Source: Longispora albida DSM 44784
Lineage (GTDB): Bacteria; Actinomycetota; Actinomycetes; Mycobacteriales; Micromonosporaceae
Reading direction: 5' to 3'
Assembly: GCF_000379825.1 (NCBI RefSeq)
Contig: NZ_KB903839.1
Location: 1-53,708 of the forward strand
DNA length: 53,708 nucleotides
Positions 1-8,759 of the stretch are shown piece by piece (the stretch's first letter is position 1; each line of letters opens with the position of its first letter). A model generated the notes under the pieces. That model saw nothing but the letters and a program-made list of their open reading frames with translations. It ran no database searches and was not told the DNA's origin. The position numbers were made by a program, and so were the translations under genes.

Positions 1-2
1 CC

Positions 3-233
3 TATCACGGCACCGGCGCGATCATCCCGCACCGCCGCCGCGCAGGCCGCGCCCTGCTGCCCGCCCAAGAGTCCGACAACACCGCCCACCGCAAGGTCAG
101 AGCACGCATCGAGCACGTCATCGGCCGCCTCAAAGACTGGAAAATCCTCCGCGACTGCCGCCTCAAACACGACGGCCTATGGCACGCGATACGCGCCATC
201 GCACACATGCACAACCTCGCAGCCACCACCTGA
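3..233 (+). CDS. IS5-type transposase, C-terminal part (runs off the left edge)
   Basis: Seen: an open frame enters from the left edge and ends at TGA 231-233. It encodes 76 residues from YHGTGAIIPHRRR to IAHMHNLAATT, including RARIEHVIGRLKDWKILRD. Known: a basic segment followed by a conserved Glu and a K/R-x-W-x-I-L stretch is the C-terminal end of DDE transposases of the IS5/IS1182-like group; the Glu in RIEHVIGRLK is probably the last catalytic acid. The gene is translated rightward and is followed directly by a hairpin (241-271), which probably lies inside the right end of the element. Whether the full element is intact cannot be judged because the start lies outside the window. Confidence 0.75.
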   Translation, partial: YHGTGAIIPHRRRAGRALLPAQESDNTAHRKVRARIEHVIGRLKDWKILRDCRLKHDGLWHAIRAIAHMHNLAATT

Positions 234-240
234 AACACAT

Positions 241-271
241 CCGGGACGCCTTGCAGCGCAAGACATCCCGG
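241..271 (+). terminator. Hairpin just after the transposase stop
   Basis: CCGGGA (241-246) pairs with TCCCGG (266-271), and an inner stem CTTGC (250-254) pairs with GCAAG (258-262) around loop AGC. It lies 8 nt after the transposase stop, so it may end that transcript. There is no clear T run. The following GAGTTATGAAACA resembles IS5-family terminal repeats, but the other end is not in the window. Confidence 0.45.
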
Positions 272-287
272 AGTTATGAAACATCTT

Positions 288-668
288 TTAGGAAGCGTTC
301 TGCCAGAGGCCGATCGTGTTGCCTTCGGTGTCGGTGAAGTAGCCGGTGAAGCCCATGTCGGCGACTGCCTGCTTGGTCTGGACCACCGTGCCGCCCGCCT
401 GCTTGACCTTCGCCAGGGCCTCGTCGATGTCGTCGACGCCGACCGTGATGGTCACGCTGGTCACCGGGGCGCTCCGCGAGGTCATGCCGCCGTTGATCGC
501 GCCCGGCTCGGTGGGCATCATCGAGTCGTCGACGGGGGTCGTGGTCACACCCGTGTAGTCCAGGCCCGGATAGTCGGTCAGCGTCCAGCCGAAGGCCTCG
601 GTGTAGAAGGACTTCGCCCGGTCCAGGTCATCGGCCGGGATCTCGAAATGCACGATTTTTCCGCTCAT
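288..668 (-). CDS. VOC (glyoxalase-fold) family protein
   Basis: A 126-residue single-domain protein beginning MSGKIVHFEIPADDLDRAKSF. Seen: the opening (H-F-E-I-P..D-L-D-R-A-K-x-F-Y) and the pattern near the end (TEGNTIGLWQ) are those of glyoxalase/bleomycin-resistance-fold proteins; His7 and the Glu in DTEGN are the usual metal ligands. The substrate cannot be told. It starts 10 nt after the cobK stop and runs the same way, so it is probably the last gene of the def-to-cobK operon. A second unrelated VOC protein is encoded at 18200-18562. Confidence 0.85.
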   Translation of the reverse strand: MSGKIVHFEIPADDLDRAKSFYTEAFGWTLTDYPGLDYTGVTTTPVDDSMMPTEPGAINGGMTSRSAPVTSVTITVGVDDIDEALAKVKQAGGTVVQTKQAVADMGFTGYFTDTEGNTIGLWQNAS

Positions 669-678
669 GGGAGCCAGC

Positions 679-1398
679 CTAGGTGCTGCTGAGCCAGGCC
701 AGGGCTTCTTCCACGGTACCGGCGGACGGTGCGGCCGGAGCCTGCGGCCGGTCGACCATCACCACGGGCAGGCCCAGTTCGCGGGCCGCCGTGAGCTTCG
801 CGGTCGTCATGCCGCCGCCGCTGTCCTTCGTCACCAGCACGTCGATCGCGTGGCGGCGCATCAGGGCCAGCTCGCCTGCCACCAAGTACGGCCCCCGGTC
901 GAGCAGCAGCTCCATGCGGCCCGGTACGGGACCCTCCGGCGGGTCGACCGTCCGGACCAGGAACCACAGGTCCAGCGGCGCGAACGTGGCCAGCCCCTGC
1001 CGCCCGGTCGTGAGGAACACCCGCTCGCCGATCGAGGGCAGCGCGGCGGCGGCGTCGGCGACGGACGGCACGCGGTGCCAGTTGTCGTCCGGCCCGGCCG
1101 TCCACCCCGGCCGGCGCAGCACGAGCAGCGGGACACCGGCTGTGGCACACGCGGTGACAGCGTTGGCGCTGATCCGCTCGGCGAACGGGTGCGTGGCGTC
1201 GACCACCGCCCCGATCCCGGCCTCACGCAGCCACCCGGCCAGCCCTTCCGGTCCGCCGAAGCCGCCGACCCTGACCTCGCCGGCTGACGGCAGCGCGGGG
1301 TCGCGTACCCGGCCGGCCAGCGAGGTGACCACCGGGTACGGGCAGGCGGCGGCGAGGGCCCGTGCCTCACCGGTACCGCCGAGAATCAGGACCTTCAC
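679..1398 (-). CDS. cobK: Precorrin-6A reductase
   Basis: Reduces the macrocycle of precorrin-6A with NADPH to precorrin-6B in cobalamin synthesis. Seen: [17 protein letters not shown] at the N-terminus (nucleotide-binding glycines), [11 protein letters not shown] near residue 70, and [10 protein letters not shown] in the second half, all typical of CobK/CbiJ; 239 residues is normal length. Start choice: GTG at 1398 shares the tetranucleotide GTGA with the cobM stop, the same coupling used upstream in this operon; a GTG at 1407 would add three residues. It follows cobL and cobM directly, so three consecutive corrin-ring steps are co-expressed. Confidence 0.93.
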   Translation of the reverse strand: MKVLILGGTGEARALAAACPYPVVTSLAGRVRDPALPSAGEVRVGGFGGPEGLAGWLREAGIGAVVDATHPFAERISANAVTACATAGVPLLVLRRPGWTAGPDDNWHRVPSVADAAAALPSIGERVFLTTGRQGLATFAPLDLWFLVRTVDPPEGPVPGRMELLLDRGPYLVAGELALMRRHAIDVLVTKDSGGGMTTAKLTAARELGLPVVMVDRPQAPAAPSAGTVEEALAWLSST

Positions 1399-2138
1399 GC
1401 CCGGCACCTGGCAGCCGAGTACAGGTGGCTGTCGGTGAACTCTGAGGCTGTCAGGACCGCGCCGACCACGATCACGGCCGTGCGGAGGATGCCTGCCGCC
1501 TTGACCTGATCGGCGATGTCGGCGAGCGTGCCGCGCACGATCAGCTCGTCGGGGCGGGACGCGCGGGCCACGACCGCGACCGGGCAGCCGGCCCCGTAGT
1601 TCGGCACGAGTTCCGCGACGACCTCTTCGATGCGCTGCACGGCCAGGTGCAGCACCATCGTGGCCCGGCTCCGGCCGAGCGTGCCCAGGTCCTCGCCCTC
1701 GGGCATCGGGGTGGCGCGGGCCGACGTGCGGGTCAGGATCACGCTCTGCCCGACCCCGGGCACCGTGAACTCCCGGCCCAGCGAGGCCGCCGCCGCGGCG
1801 AAGGCCGGCACGCCAGGCGTGATGTCGTACGGGACGCCGGCCGCGTCGAGCCGCCGCAGCTGCTCGGCGAGGGCGCTGAACACCGACGTATCGCCGGAGT
1901 GGAGCCGGGCGACGTCGAGCCCCGCCTCGTGCGCGGCGACCAGCTCGGCGGTGATCTCGTCGAGGTTGAGGTTGGCCGTGTCGACCAGCCGCGCGCCGGG
2001 CGGGCAGAGTTCGAGCAGCTCGACCGGCACGAGGCTGCCCGCGTACAGGCAGACCGGCGAGGCGGAGATCAGCCGCTGGCCGCGCACCGTGATCAGGTCG
2101 GCGGCACCCGGCCCGGCCCCGATGAAATGCACTGTCAC
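1395..2138 (-). CDS. cobM: Precorrin-4 C11-methyltransferase
   Basis: SAM-dependent methyltransferase that methylates C-11 of precorrin-4. Seen: the N-terminus [18 protein letters not shown] carries the G-x-G-P-G loop of tetrapyrrole (MraW/CobA-type) methylases, followed by YAGSLVP, the acidic [10 protein letters not shown] loop and TPGVPAF; 247 residues fits the family. The open frame continues much further upstream, but the GTG at 2138 overlaps the cobL stop as GTGA and gives the standard N-terminus, so the longer reading is rejected. Tight overlaps on both sides imply translational coupling with cobL and cobK. Confidence 0.94.
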   Translation of the reverse strand: MTVHFIGAGPGAADLITVRGQRLISASPVCLYAGSLVPVELLELCPPGARLVDTANLNLDEITAELVAAHEAGLDVARLHSGDTSVFSALAEQLRRLDAAGVPYDITPGVPAFAAAAASLGREFTVPGVGQSVILTRTSARATPMPEGEDLGTLGRSRATMVLHLAVQRIEEVVAELVPNYGAGCPVAVVARASRPDELIVRGTLADIADQVKAAGILRTAVIVVGAVLTASEFTDSHLYSAARCRA

Positions 2139-3319
2139 TTCTTCACGCTCCACTGGGTCACAGGCATCATCGTTTTCCAGCCGGTGAACGTGCCGACCGG
2201 GGTGGCCCGGCTGATCGCGATCCTGGTCAGCTCGCCGCCCAGCCGCTGGTACCCGGCGAACACCGCGGCCTCCGACTCCATCGTCACCGCGTTGGCCACG
2301 AGCCGTCCGCCGGGCCTGAGCGCCGACCAGCACGCGTCGAGCACGCCCTCGCGCGTCACCCCGCCGCCGATGAAGATCGCGTCCGGCGCGGGCAGGCCGT
2401 CGAGCGCGGCGGGCGCGCGGCCGGCCACGACCCGCAGCCCCGGTACGCCGAGGGCTGCTGCGTTGGCCGCGATCCTGGTCAGGCGCTCGGGATGCGACTC
2501 GATCGCGATGGCCTGGCACGACCGGTGCGCCCGGGACCACTCGATGCCGATGCTGCCCGAGCCCGCTCCGACATCCCACAGCAGCTCGCCGGGCACCGGG
2601 CCGAGCGCGGCCAGGGTCATCGCCCGGACCTCGCGCTTGGTGAGCTGGCCGTCGTGCGCGTAGGACTCGTCGGGCAGGCCGGGGACGCGCGCCATCGCCG
2701 GGCCTTCGCCACACTCCACCGCGACGATGTTCAGCGCGGGCATGTCAGTGTCGAGCTCGCTCGCGGTACAAGAAAAGATCTGTTCTTCCTGGCCACCGAG
2801 GTCGGCGAGGACGCGCACCCGCGCCGAGCCGAAACCCCAGCTGGTGAGCAGTGCGGCGATCCGGGCCGGCGAGCCGCCGTCGGCGCTGAGCACCAGGAAC
2901 CGCGCGCCCGGGTTGACCTCCAGCCGGATCACCTCAGCCGGGCGGCCGACCACGCTGAGCACGGTGGTGTCCTGCAACGCCCAGCCCAGCCGGGCACACG
3001 CCAGCGACACCGACGAGGGATGCGGCAGGACGTGCACGCGCTCCGGGCCGAGCATCCGGATCAGCGTGCCGCCGATGCCGAAGAACATCGGGTCACCGCT
3101 GGCCAGGACACACACCCTTTTTCCCTGGTACCGCTCCAGCAGGCCCGGCAGGGCCGCCATCAGCGGCGAGGGCCATTCCACCCGCTCCGCCGCGCCGCCC
3201 GGCACCATCGCGAGCTGGCGCGCGCTGCCCATCAGCACCTCGGCGGCATGGACGACCTGGCGGGACGACTCCGGTAAGCCGGGCCAGCCGTCCGCGCCGA
3301 TCCCGGCTACGGAGATCAC
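2135..3319 (-). CDS. cobL: Precorrin-6Y C5,15-methyltransferase (decarboxylating), CbiE-CbiT fusion
   Basis: Methylates C-5 and C-15 of precorrin-6B and removes the acetate carboxyl at C-12. Seen: 394 residues in two parts. Residues 1-205 are the CbiE-type tetrapyrrole methylase (SGDPMFFG, 74-81); residues 215-394 are the CbiT-type Rossmann methyltransferase, with [11 protein letters not shown] (222-232) and SAM-binding [12 protein letters not shown] (249-260). The fused form is that of CobL. Its GTG start forms a GTGA overlap with the upstream PPOX gene and its TGA forms a GTGA overlap with cobM. A later-acting corrin methylase placed before cobM is common in actinobacteria. Confidence 0.95.
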   Translation of the reverse strand: MISVAGIGADGWPGLPESSRQVVHAAEVLMGSARQLAMVPGGAAERVEWPSPLMAALPGLLERYQGKRVCVLASGDPMFFGIGGTLIRMLGPERVHVLPHPSSVSLACARLGWALQDTTVLSVVGRPAEVIRLEVNPGARFLVLSADGGSPARIAALLTSWGFGSARVRVLADLGGQEEQIFSCTASELDTDMPALNIVAVECGEGPAMARVPGLPDESYAHDGQLTKREVRAMTLAALGPVPGELLWDVGAGSGSIGIEWSRAHRSCQAIAIESHPERLTRIAANAAALGVPGLRVVAGRAPAALDGLPAPDAIFIGGGVTREGVLDACWSALRPGGRLVANAVTMESEAAVFAGYQRLGGELTRIAISRATPVGTFTGWKTMMPVTQWSVKK

Positions 3320-3699
3320 GTGTTGCCCAGCACCCGGGTCACGGCGATCTCGATGACCACCCGCTCCGGATTCGGCCGCGGCTGCTTGTACCGGGCCGCG
3401 TACCGCGCGACGGCGTCGGCCACGGCCTCAGCCTCGTCCCTGACCACGGCCGTGCCCTCCAGCGTGGCCCAGCGCCGCCCGTCGACCTGGCACACGGCGA
3501 CCCGGGACTGTCCACTCAGGACGTTGCGTACCTTCTTCGAGCCGCGCGAGGAGATGACCCGCGCGACCCGCGTGCTGGGGTCGAACGTGACCCCGACCGG
3601 AGCGACATGCGGCGTACCGTCCGGCCGGAGGGTCGTCAGGGTCGCCAGATGCCGCTCTGTCCAGAACTCCGGATCGGTCGCTAACTCCGGGCTCGTCAC
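3316..3699 (-). CDS. Pyridoxamine-5'-phosphate-oxidase-fold protein, probably F420- or FMN-binding
   Basis: Split-barrel protein of 127 residues. Seen: [29 protein letters not shown] at the start and [33 protein letters not shown] in the middle are the order of motifs in the Rv1155-like subfamily; the second segment supplies phosphate contacts for the cofactor. Known: actinobacterial members reduce substrates with F420H2 or bind FMN; substrate not predictable. Start choice: GTG 3699 overlaps the tsaD stop as GTGA; a GTG at 3705 is two codons longer. It lies between tsaD and cobL, so a role touching tetrapyrroles is possible but is inference only. Confidence 0.85.
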   Translation of the reverse strand: MTSPELATDPEFWTERHLATLTTLRPDGTPHVAPVGVTFDPSTRVARVISSRGSKKVRNVLSGQSRVAVCQVDGRRWATLEGTAVVRDEAEAVADAVARYAARYKQPRPNPERVVIEIAVTRVLGNT

Positions 3700-4733
3700 G
3701 TCCACGGGCCCGAGATCAGCGCACCGCGCAGCACGACCGAGGGCTCGGCACCGATCGTCGGGGCCGACGGCGGGGCACCGGCCCGGACCAGCAGGTCACC
3801 GACGGCGGCGATCATCGCGCCGTTGTCCGTGCACAGCCGGGGCGACGGGACGCGGAGCGTGATCCCGGCCTCCGTGCAGCGCTCCTCCATCATGGCCCGG
3901 ATCCGGCTGTTCGCCGCGACCCCGCCGACCATGAGCAGCGTGTCCACGTGGTGCTCCTTGCACGCGCGGATCGCCTTCGTGCACAGGTTGTCGGCCACGG
4001 CCTCCTGGAACGAGGCCGCGACGTCCGCCACGGGCAGCGTGCCCTCGTGCCGCTCGACCCACCGGGCCACCGCGGTCTTCAACCCGGAGAAGGAGAACGC
4101 GAACGGCGGGTCGTTCGGCCCGCTCATCGGCCGGGGGAAGTGGATGGCCTGCGGGTCGCCCTCCTTCGCGATCCGGTCGATGACCGGCCCGCCCGGGTAC
4201 GGCAGGCCCAGCAGCCGGGCCACCTTGTCGAAGGCCTCGCCGGCCGCGTCGTCGACCGTGTCGCCCAGGTGCACGATCGGGTCGCGGGCCAGGTCGCCCA
4301 GCAGCAGGATCGACGTGTGCCCGCCGGAGACGATCAGCGCGACGCAGCGCTCGGGCAGCGGGCCGTGTTCCAGCACGTCGACGGCGGCGTGGCCGGCGAG
4401 GTGGTGCACGCCGTAGAGCGGGACGCCGAGCGCCGTCGCGTACGCCTTGCCGGCCGCCAGGCCGATCTGCACGGCCGTGGCCAGCCCCGGGCCAGCCGTC
4501 ACCGCCACCGCGTCGACATCGCTGAGCTTCACGCCAGCCGCCTGTACGGCGCGCTCGACCATCGGCACCATCGCCTCGAGGTGGGCGCGGGCCGCGACCT
4601 CCGGCACCACGCCGCCGAACCGGACGTGCTGGTCGACACTCGACGCCAGCGCGTCGCCGAGCAGCACGCCGTCGCGGACCAGGCCGGCGCCGGTCTCGTC
4701 GCAGGAGGTCTCGATACCGAGGACGAGAGGCAC
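3696..4733 (-). CDS. tsaD: tRNA threonylcarbamoyladenosine synthase subunit TsaD
   Basis: Transfers the threonylcarbamoyl group to A37 of tRNAs reading ANN codons, working with TsaB and TsaE. Seen: [15 protein letters not shown] (5-19), TAGPGL (79-84), the metal-binding pair in [10 protein letters not shown] (His111, His115), [10 protein letters not shown] and [11 protein letters not shown] near residues 265-285; 345 residues is normal. The GTG start at 4733 uses the last base of the def TAG. tsaB and tsaE are not in the window. Its 3' end overlaps the next gene by 4 nt. Confidence 0.97.
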   Translation of the reverse strand: MPLVLGIETSCDETGAGLVRDGVLLGDALASSVDQHVRFGGVVPEVAARAHLEAMVPMVERAVQAAGVKLSDVDAVAVTAGPGLATAVQIGLAAGKAYATALGVPLYGVHHLAGHAAVDVLEHGPLPERCVALIVSGGHTSILLLGDLARDPIVHLGDTVDDAAGEAFDKVARLLGLPYPGGPVIDRIAKEGDPQAIHFPRPMSGPNDPPFAFSFSGLKTAVARWVERHEGTLPVADVAASFQEAVADNLCTKAIRACKEHHVDTLLMVGGVAANSRIRAMMEERCTEAGITLRVPSPRLCTDNGAMIAAVGDLLVRAGAPPSAPTIGAEPSVVLRGALISGPWT

Positions 4734-5269
4734 TACCGCACCTGGCCGGCGCTCACCGGCAGCCCGGCCGACGCCAGGATCGTCTTGCGCAGCTTGGCTG
4801 GCAGCCGGTCGACGTACACGAGGCCGTCGAGGTGGTCCACCTCGTGCTGGAAGCAGCGGGCCAGCAGGCCGGTGCCCTTCAGCGTGATCTCCTTGCCGTC
4901 CTGGTCGAAGCCGGTCACGTCGGCCGTACGGGCCCGGCCGACCTCTGCGTGCTCGCCGGGCACCGACAGGCAGCCCTCGGAGTCGACGTCCAGGTCACGG
5001 CTCTCGGGGAGGTGCAGCACCGGGTTCACGATGTGCGCGATGACGTTTTCGCCGGATTCATCCGGGCAGTCCACGACGAACACCCGGGCGTCCACGCCGA
5101 TCTGGTTGGCGGCCAGGCCCACGCCCTGCGCCTCGTACATGCTGGCGAACATGTCCTTGATCAGGGCCTTCAGGTTGTCGTCGAAGGCAGTCACCGGCTC
5201 GCACGGCTTGTGCAGCACCGCAGTGCCGTAGTAGGTGATCGGCCGCGCTGTGCCCGTCTCGCTCGTCAT
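4733..5269 (-). CDS. def: Peptide deformylase
   Basis: Removes the formyl group from the initiator methionine. Seen in the 178-residue protein: motif I GVGLAANQ (49-56), motif II EGCLS (98-102, metal Cys100) and motif III HEVDH (142-146, metal His142 and His146, catalytic Glu143), all intact. The ATG at 5269 gives the usual actinobacterial N-terminus; the frame is open twelve codons further upstream, but that stretch has no family resemblance. It is the first gene of the left-running def-tsaD-PPOX-cobL-cobM-cobK operon, so the promoter should lie in 5270-5400. Confidence 0.97.
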   Translation of the reverse strand: MTSETGTARPITYYGTAVLHKPCEPVTAFDDNLKALIKDMFASMYEAQGVGLAANQIGVDARVFVVDCPDESGENVIAHIVNPVLHLPESRDLDVDSEGCLSVPGEHAEVGRARTADVTGFDQDGKEITLKGTGLLARCFQHEVDHLDGLVYVDRLPAKLRKTILASAGLPVSAGQVR

Positions 5270-5650
5270 AACAGGCGATCCTATCGCTGGGCGCCGACCG
5301 GGCACCTCCGGCGGTCGGCGTACCAGCTCAGGCCACTCGGCGACAGGCTTCCGCGAGCTGCGGCGATCGGCCGTTGACGTGCCGATCCCGAAGCCGACTA
5401 CTGCTACCGCGCTTTCCGTAACCCAGGCGCCAGCGCGCTTTGCGGCACCCCGGATCGCGGATATCGGATGGGAATGGGACCAGCAAATTTTTCAGAGTCG
5501 CTCCGCCGACCTGGTGGTTCTGATTCCCTTGTCTTGCAAGGGTTTCCGGCCGCGTGGCCGTGATCGTGCACCCGGCGGTCCTATAAGGGCGCTGACATGG
5601 AGTTCCACGAATTCCTGACATGTGCGTGTTTGCCGGTGCACTCTTATCAC
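5270..5650. other. 381-bp intergenic region with a small hairpin
   Basis: No frame here shows codon bias or family resemblance. It must hold the promoter of the def operon (reading left) and that of the small gene at 5651 (reading right). Seen: CCCTTG (5526-5531) pairs with CAAGGG (5537-5542) around TCTTG and is followed by TTT, which looks like a short rightward terminator; next to it CGGCC-GCGT-GGCCG forms a second hairpin. An A/T-rich patch lies near 5486-5496. I see no cobalamin riboswitch box. A short RNA ending at the first hairpin is possible but unproven. Confidence 0.4.
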
Positions 5651-5869
5651 ATGAGTAGCGGTGTCTCGATTGGTGGTGAGCCGGCCCAGTACTACTGGTG
5701 CCTGCGTCATCACCGTGTCGAGACCGACGACGGCGACCTGTGCCCCGGGGCGTACCGCCTCGGTCCGTACGCGACAGCGGAAGAAGCTGCGACCGCCCTG
5801 GAGCGGCATCAGCAGCGTGAGGCGCAGTTGGAGGCCGAAGACGCCCGCTGGGAGGGAGAACGGGACTGA
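5651..5869 (+). CDS. Small conserved hypothetical protein
   Basis: 72 residues beginning [20 protein letters not shown]. Seen: a compact WCLRHHRVE...[22 protein letters not shown] core followed by a charged helix rich in Glu, Arg and Gln. Two Cys and two His could bind a metal but do not form a standard zinc motif. The form resembles short actinobacterial proteins sometimes called SPOR-like ([16 protein letters not shown] is close to the SPOR hairpin); the function is unknown. An in-frame ATG at 5597 would add 18 residues of poor composition. It lies 52 bp before the histone-like gene in the same direction. Confidence 0.75.
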   Translation: MSSGVSIGGEPAQYYWCLRHHRVETDDGDLCPGAYRLGPYATAEEAATALERHQQREAQLEAEDARWEGERD

Positions 5870-5910
5870 TCCGGTGCGATTTCTCCGTGCATATCAGTTG
5901 CTAGATCCCG

Positions 5911-5918
5911 AAGGAGGA
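5911..5918 (+). promoter_or_regulatory. Strong ribosome binding site AAGGAGGA of the histone-like gene
   Basis: AAGGAGGA lies 3-4 nt before the ATG at 5922 and fixes this start. The frame is open for 87 codons upstream, through the previous gene in another frame. Confidence 0.8.
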
Positions 5919-5921
5919 GCG

Positions 5922-6569
5922 ATGGCCGCGACCACGACCACAGCTCGCAAGACCACAGCCAAGAAGGCGGCTGTGAAGAAGACGACCGCCAAGAAGGCTC
6001 CTGCCAAGAAGGCGGCCGTCAAGAAGACCGCAGCGAAGAAAGTAGCCACGAAAGCCGTGACGAAGAAGGCCACGGCGGCGAAGAAGACGGCTGCCAAGAA
6101 GGCGCCTGCTTCCAAGGCCGTGGCGAAGAAGGCTCCGGCGAAGAAGACCGCGGTGAAGTCGGCGGTCAAGAAGGCCGCGGCCAAGAAGACGACAGCGGCG
6201 AAGAAGACGACAGCCGCGAAGAAGACCACGGCCAAGAAGGCTGTGGCGAAGAAGACGACCGCCAAGAAGGCCGTGGCCAAGAAGACGACGGCAGCCGCGC
6301 CAGCCAAGAAGGTCGTCGCGAAGAAGACGGTCGCGAAGAAGACCACGACCGTCAAGAAGGCCGCCGCGACGAAGACGGCAGCGAAGAAGGCTCCGGCGAA
6401 GAAGGCCGTGGCCAAGAAGGTGGCCAAGAAGGCGCCGGCCAAGAAGGCCGTCGCGAAGAAGGCTCCCGCGAAGAAGACCGCCGTCAAGAAGTCCACAGCG
6501 GTGAAGAAGACCGCCGCGCGGAAGACGGCGGCCCGCAAGACGACGGCGCGTAAGGCGGTAGCGAAGTAG
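5922..6569 (+). CDS. Lysine/alanine-rich histone-H1-like DNA-binding protein
   Basis: 215 residues made almost only of Lys, Ala, Thr, Val and Pro. Seen: after [17 protein letters not shown] come about 35 imperfect repeats of the kind [14 protein letters not shown] and TTAKKT, ending [16 protein letters not shown]. There is no HU fold, unlike the Streptomyces HupS or mycobacterial HupB, which have such a tail after an HU domain. Known: stand-alone tails of this type resemble eukaryotic H1 C-termini and bind DNA nonspecifically, so a nucleoid role is likely. Expression signals are strong: a near-perfect ribosome site and a 16-bp terminator. Such repeats readily gain or lose units. Confidence 0.85.
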   Translation: MAATTTTARKTTAKKAAVKKTTAKKAPAKKAAVKKTAAKKVATKAVTKKATAAKKTAAKKAPASKAVAKKAPAKKTAVKSAVKKAAAKKTTAAKKTTAAKKTTAKKAVAKKTTAKKAVAKKTTAAAPAKKVVAKKTVAKKTTTVKKAAATKTAAKKAPAKKAVAKKVAKKAPAKKAVAKKAPAKKTAVKKSTAVKKTAARKTAARKTTARKAVAK

Positions 6570-6613
6570 CCGCCGGAATCGCCGTGACGTAGCTGGCGGA
6601 GTGCCGTGCCAGC

Positions 6614-6656
6614 CCGGGAGCCACAGCCGCCGTCCGGCTGTGGCTCCCGGCTTTTG
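6614..6656 (+). terminator. Rho-independent terminator after the histone-like gene
   Basis: A perfect 16-bp stem: CCGGGAGCCACAGCCG (6614-6629) pairs with CGGCTGTGGCTCCCGG (6635-6650), loop CCGTC, followed by CTTTTG. It is one of the best terminators in the window. Confidence 0.92.
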
Positions 6657-6682
6657 CCGCCGGTCACTGGTACAACTGGCAC

Positions 6683-8065
6683 GTGACCCGGATCGCGAAG
6701 GCACCCACGATCGACTTCACGGCAGTGCGGAAGGAACTCCGGCTGCCGGGGGACTTCCCGGCCCCGGCAGCCGCGGAGGCCGCCCAGCCACCGGCCGGCC
6801 TGCCGCGTGAGGACCTGACGGCCGTGCCGTTCGTGACGATCGACCCGGCCACCTCCCGCGACCTCGACCAGGCGATGCACCTGTCGAAGCGCGGTACCGG
6901 CTACCGCGTCCGCTACGCCATCGCCGACGTCGCGGCCTTCGTCACCCCCGGCGGAGCGCTCGACACCGAGACCTGGGCGCGCGGCCTCACGGTGTACCTG
7001 CCCGGCGAGAAGATCCCGCTGCACCCGCCCGTGCTCTCCGAGGGCCAGGCGAGCCTGCTGCCCGACGAGACCCGCCCGGCCGTGGTGTGGACGATCGACG
7101 TGGACGCCGACGGCGCGACGAACGCCGTCACGGTGGGCCGCGCCCTGATCCGCAGCCGCGCCAAGCTCGACTACGCGATCAGCGTCGCCAAGCTGCCGGA
7201 GCCGATCGCGCTGCTCCCGGCGCTCGGCCGCATCCTGGTCGCCCGTGGCCTGGCCCGAGGCGCGGTGAACCTGCCGATCCCCGAGCAGGAGGCCGAGCGG
7301 GACGGCGACGGCTGGAGGCTCGCGCTGCGCCGCCAGACGCCGATGGAGGAGTACAACGCGCAGATCTCGCTGCTGACCGGCGCGGCGGCGGGCACGATGA
7401 TGCTCGACGGCGGCGTGGGGCTGCTCCGGACGATGCCGCCACCTGCTCCCGAGGCCGTCCAGCGGCTGCATACCTGCGCGCAGGCCCTCGGCGTACCGTG
7501 GCCAGACGGTGCCACGATCGGCGAGGTGGTGGCCTCGACCCCGCCGGACGATCCGCGCGGGGCGGCGTTCCTCGACGCCGCTGCGGAGCTGATGCGCGGA
7601 GCCGGGTACACGGCCTTCGACGGCACGCCGCCCGAGCAGCCGCTGCACTCGGCGATGGGCCTGCCGTACGCGCACGTGACGGCGCCGATCCGGCGGCTGG
7701 CCGACCGGTACGCGACCGAGGTCTGCCTCGCCCTGCACGCCGGCCAGGAGATACCGGCCTGGGCGCGGGAGGCACTGCCCCGGCTGCCGGAGGTCATGCG
7801 GGACACCGACCGGCGGGCTTCGGCTGCGGAGCGGGCGGCGATCGACCTGGTCGAGGCGGTACTGCTGGCCGGCAGGGTCGGCGAGAAGTTCGAGGCCGCA
7901 GTGCTCGACCTCGACGGCCGGGGCCGGGACGGCGGCCTGATCGCCGTCGACGAGCTGGGCGTGATCGCGCGCTGCGAGGGCAGGCTGCCCCTCGGCGAGC
8001 GGATCACCGTCGTGCTCGCCGAGGCCGACCCGGCCACCCGGAAAGTCCTCTTTAAGGCAGCTTGA
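6683..8065 (+). CDS. RNB-domain exoribonuclease (RNase II/R family)
   Basis: 3'-5' exoribonuclease of 460 residues. Seen: FVTIDPATSRDLDQAMHL (50-67) contains the metal-binding aspartates of the RNB fold (Asp54, Asp60, Asp62); further RNB signatures are YAIADVAAFV, RGLTVYLP, EYNAQISLLTG and HVTAPIRRLADRY near residue 335. Unlike full RNase R it lacks N-terminal cold-shock domains and a long S1 tail, the short actinobacterial form. GTG at 6683 is the only sensible start. Its 3' end overlaps the convergent acetyltransferase gene by 14 nt. Confidence 0.9.
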   Translation: MTRIAKAPTIDFTAVRKELRLPGDFPAPAAAEAAQPPAGLPREDLTAVPFVTIDPATSRDLDQAMHLSKRGTGYRVRYAIADVAAFVTPGGALDTETWARGLTVYLPGEKIPLHPPVLSEGQASLLPDETRPAVVWTIDVDADGATNAVTVGRALIRSRAKLDYAISVAKLPEPIALLPALGRILVARGLARGAVNLPIPEQEAERDGDGWRLALRRQTPMEEYNAQISLLTGAAAGTMMLDGGVGLLRTMPPPAPEAVQRLHTCAQALGVPWPDGATIGEVVASTPPDDPRGAAFLDAAAELMRGAGYTAFDGTPPEQPLHSAMGLPYAHVTAPIRRLADRYATEVCLALHAGQEIPAWAREALPRLPEVMRDTDRRASAAERAAIDLVEAVLLAGRVGEKFEAAVLDLDGRGRDGGLIAVDELGVIARCEGRLPLGERITVVLAEADPATRKVLFKAA

Positions 8066-8759
8066 CGTAGAGGTTCGTCCCGTACGGGGTGAAGCCCAGC
8101 CGCCGCGCGATGCTCAGCGAGGCCTGGTTGGTGTCCAGCGCCCGGTACCTGGCGACGCCGTTGAGCCGGATGGCGTGTGAGGCCGCCGCCGCGGCGACCT
8201 GGGTACCGAGCCCGCGCCCGCGCGCCTCCGGCCTGGTCAGCAGCCCGATGTCGGCGTGCTGGCCGTTCCACAGTGTGAGGTTGGCCGCCGCGAGCATCCG
8301 CGTACCGTCGAACGCGCCGAACAGCGCGCCCGGCTCCTCGGTGAAGCCGCTCTCCTCCCAGTCGGCCTCGGGGCAGCCGGCCCGCAGCTCGTTGAGGGCC
8401 AGGTGGTCGCCGGGGTTGAGCCGCCGGGCGCTGGGGTATGCCGGGAGCTGGCCGGCGTCCTTGAGGTAGTGGTGACGGCTCGGGCCGAGCACGGCGCCCT
8501 CGGGGAACACCTTCGCCCAGAACTCGTTCGTCAGCAGGGTGTCCAGGCCGACCTCGTGCACGGCCAGCAGCGTGTCGGTCAGGAGCCCGGGCTGCACCCT
8601 GATCCGGACCGTCCCTGGCGTCCCGAGCACGTACACACCCTCGTCGCCCTCCACGAGATGCACGCCGGCGGAGTCGTCGCGGCCGAGGACCCGGAACCAG
8701 TAATCCTCAACGTCATTCAGCACCTCGGCAGAGTGGCAGGTCCCTGCCTCAAAGGGCAA
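8052..8759 (-). CDS. GNAT-family N-acetyltransferase
   Basis: Seen: the acetyl-CoA-binding region IGLLTRPEARGRGLGTQVAAAAASHAI (about residues 170-197) has the R-x-x-G-x-G/A pattern, followed by NQASLSIARRLGF, the usual last GNAT strand and helix. The N-terminal half is a second, degenerate domain, as in FR47-type acetyltransferases. Target unknown. The start is uncertain: TTG at 8759 overlaps the upstream gene by 11 nt, and GTG at 8723 is an alternative that removes 12 residues; neither has a clear ribosome site. Confidence 0.8.
   Translation of the reverse strand: MPFEAGTCHSAEVLNDVEDYWFRVLGRDDSAGVHLVEGDEGVYVLGTPGTVRIRVQPGLLTDTLLAVHEVGLDTLLTNEFWAKVFPEGAVLGPSRHHYLKDAGQLPAYPSARRLNPGDHLALNELRAGCPEADWEESGFTEEPGALFGAFDGTRMLAAANLTLWNGQHADIGLLTRPEARGRGLGTQVAAAAASHAIRLNGVARYRALDTNQASLSIARRLGFTPYGTNLYVKLP

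Noticed and set aside
5490-5560. A tRNA-like stretch near TGGTGGTTCTGATTCCC
   Set aside because: No acceptor stem and no anticodon arm; the T-loop pattern is imperfect.
5235-5621. Two frames of 97 and 127 codons in the gap before the small gene at 5651
   Set aside because: Composition is not coding-like, and each extends across promoter-like DNA; no family resemblance.
5270-5650. A cobalamin riboswitch for the operon with cob genes
   Set aside because: No B12 box or matching stems are visible, and the first gene is def.
5894-7738. A 614-codon minus-strand frame
   Set aside because: It is the complement of the lysine-rich repeats and the RNB gene; its Phe/Leu/Ala repeats mirror Lys/Ala codons on the other strand.
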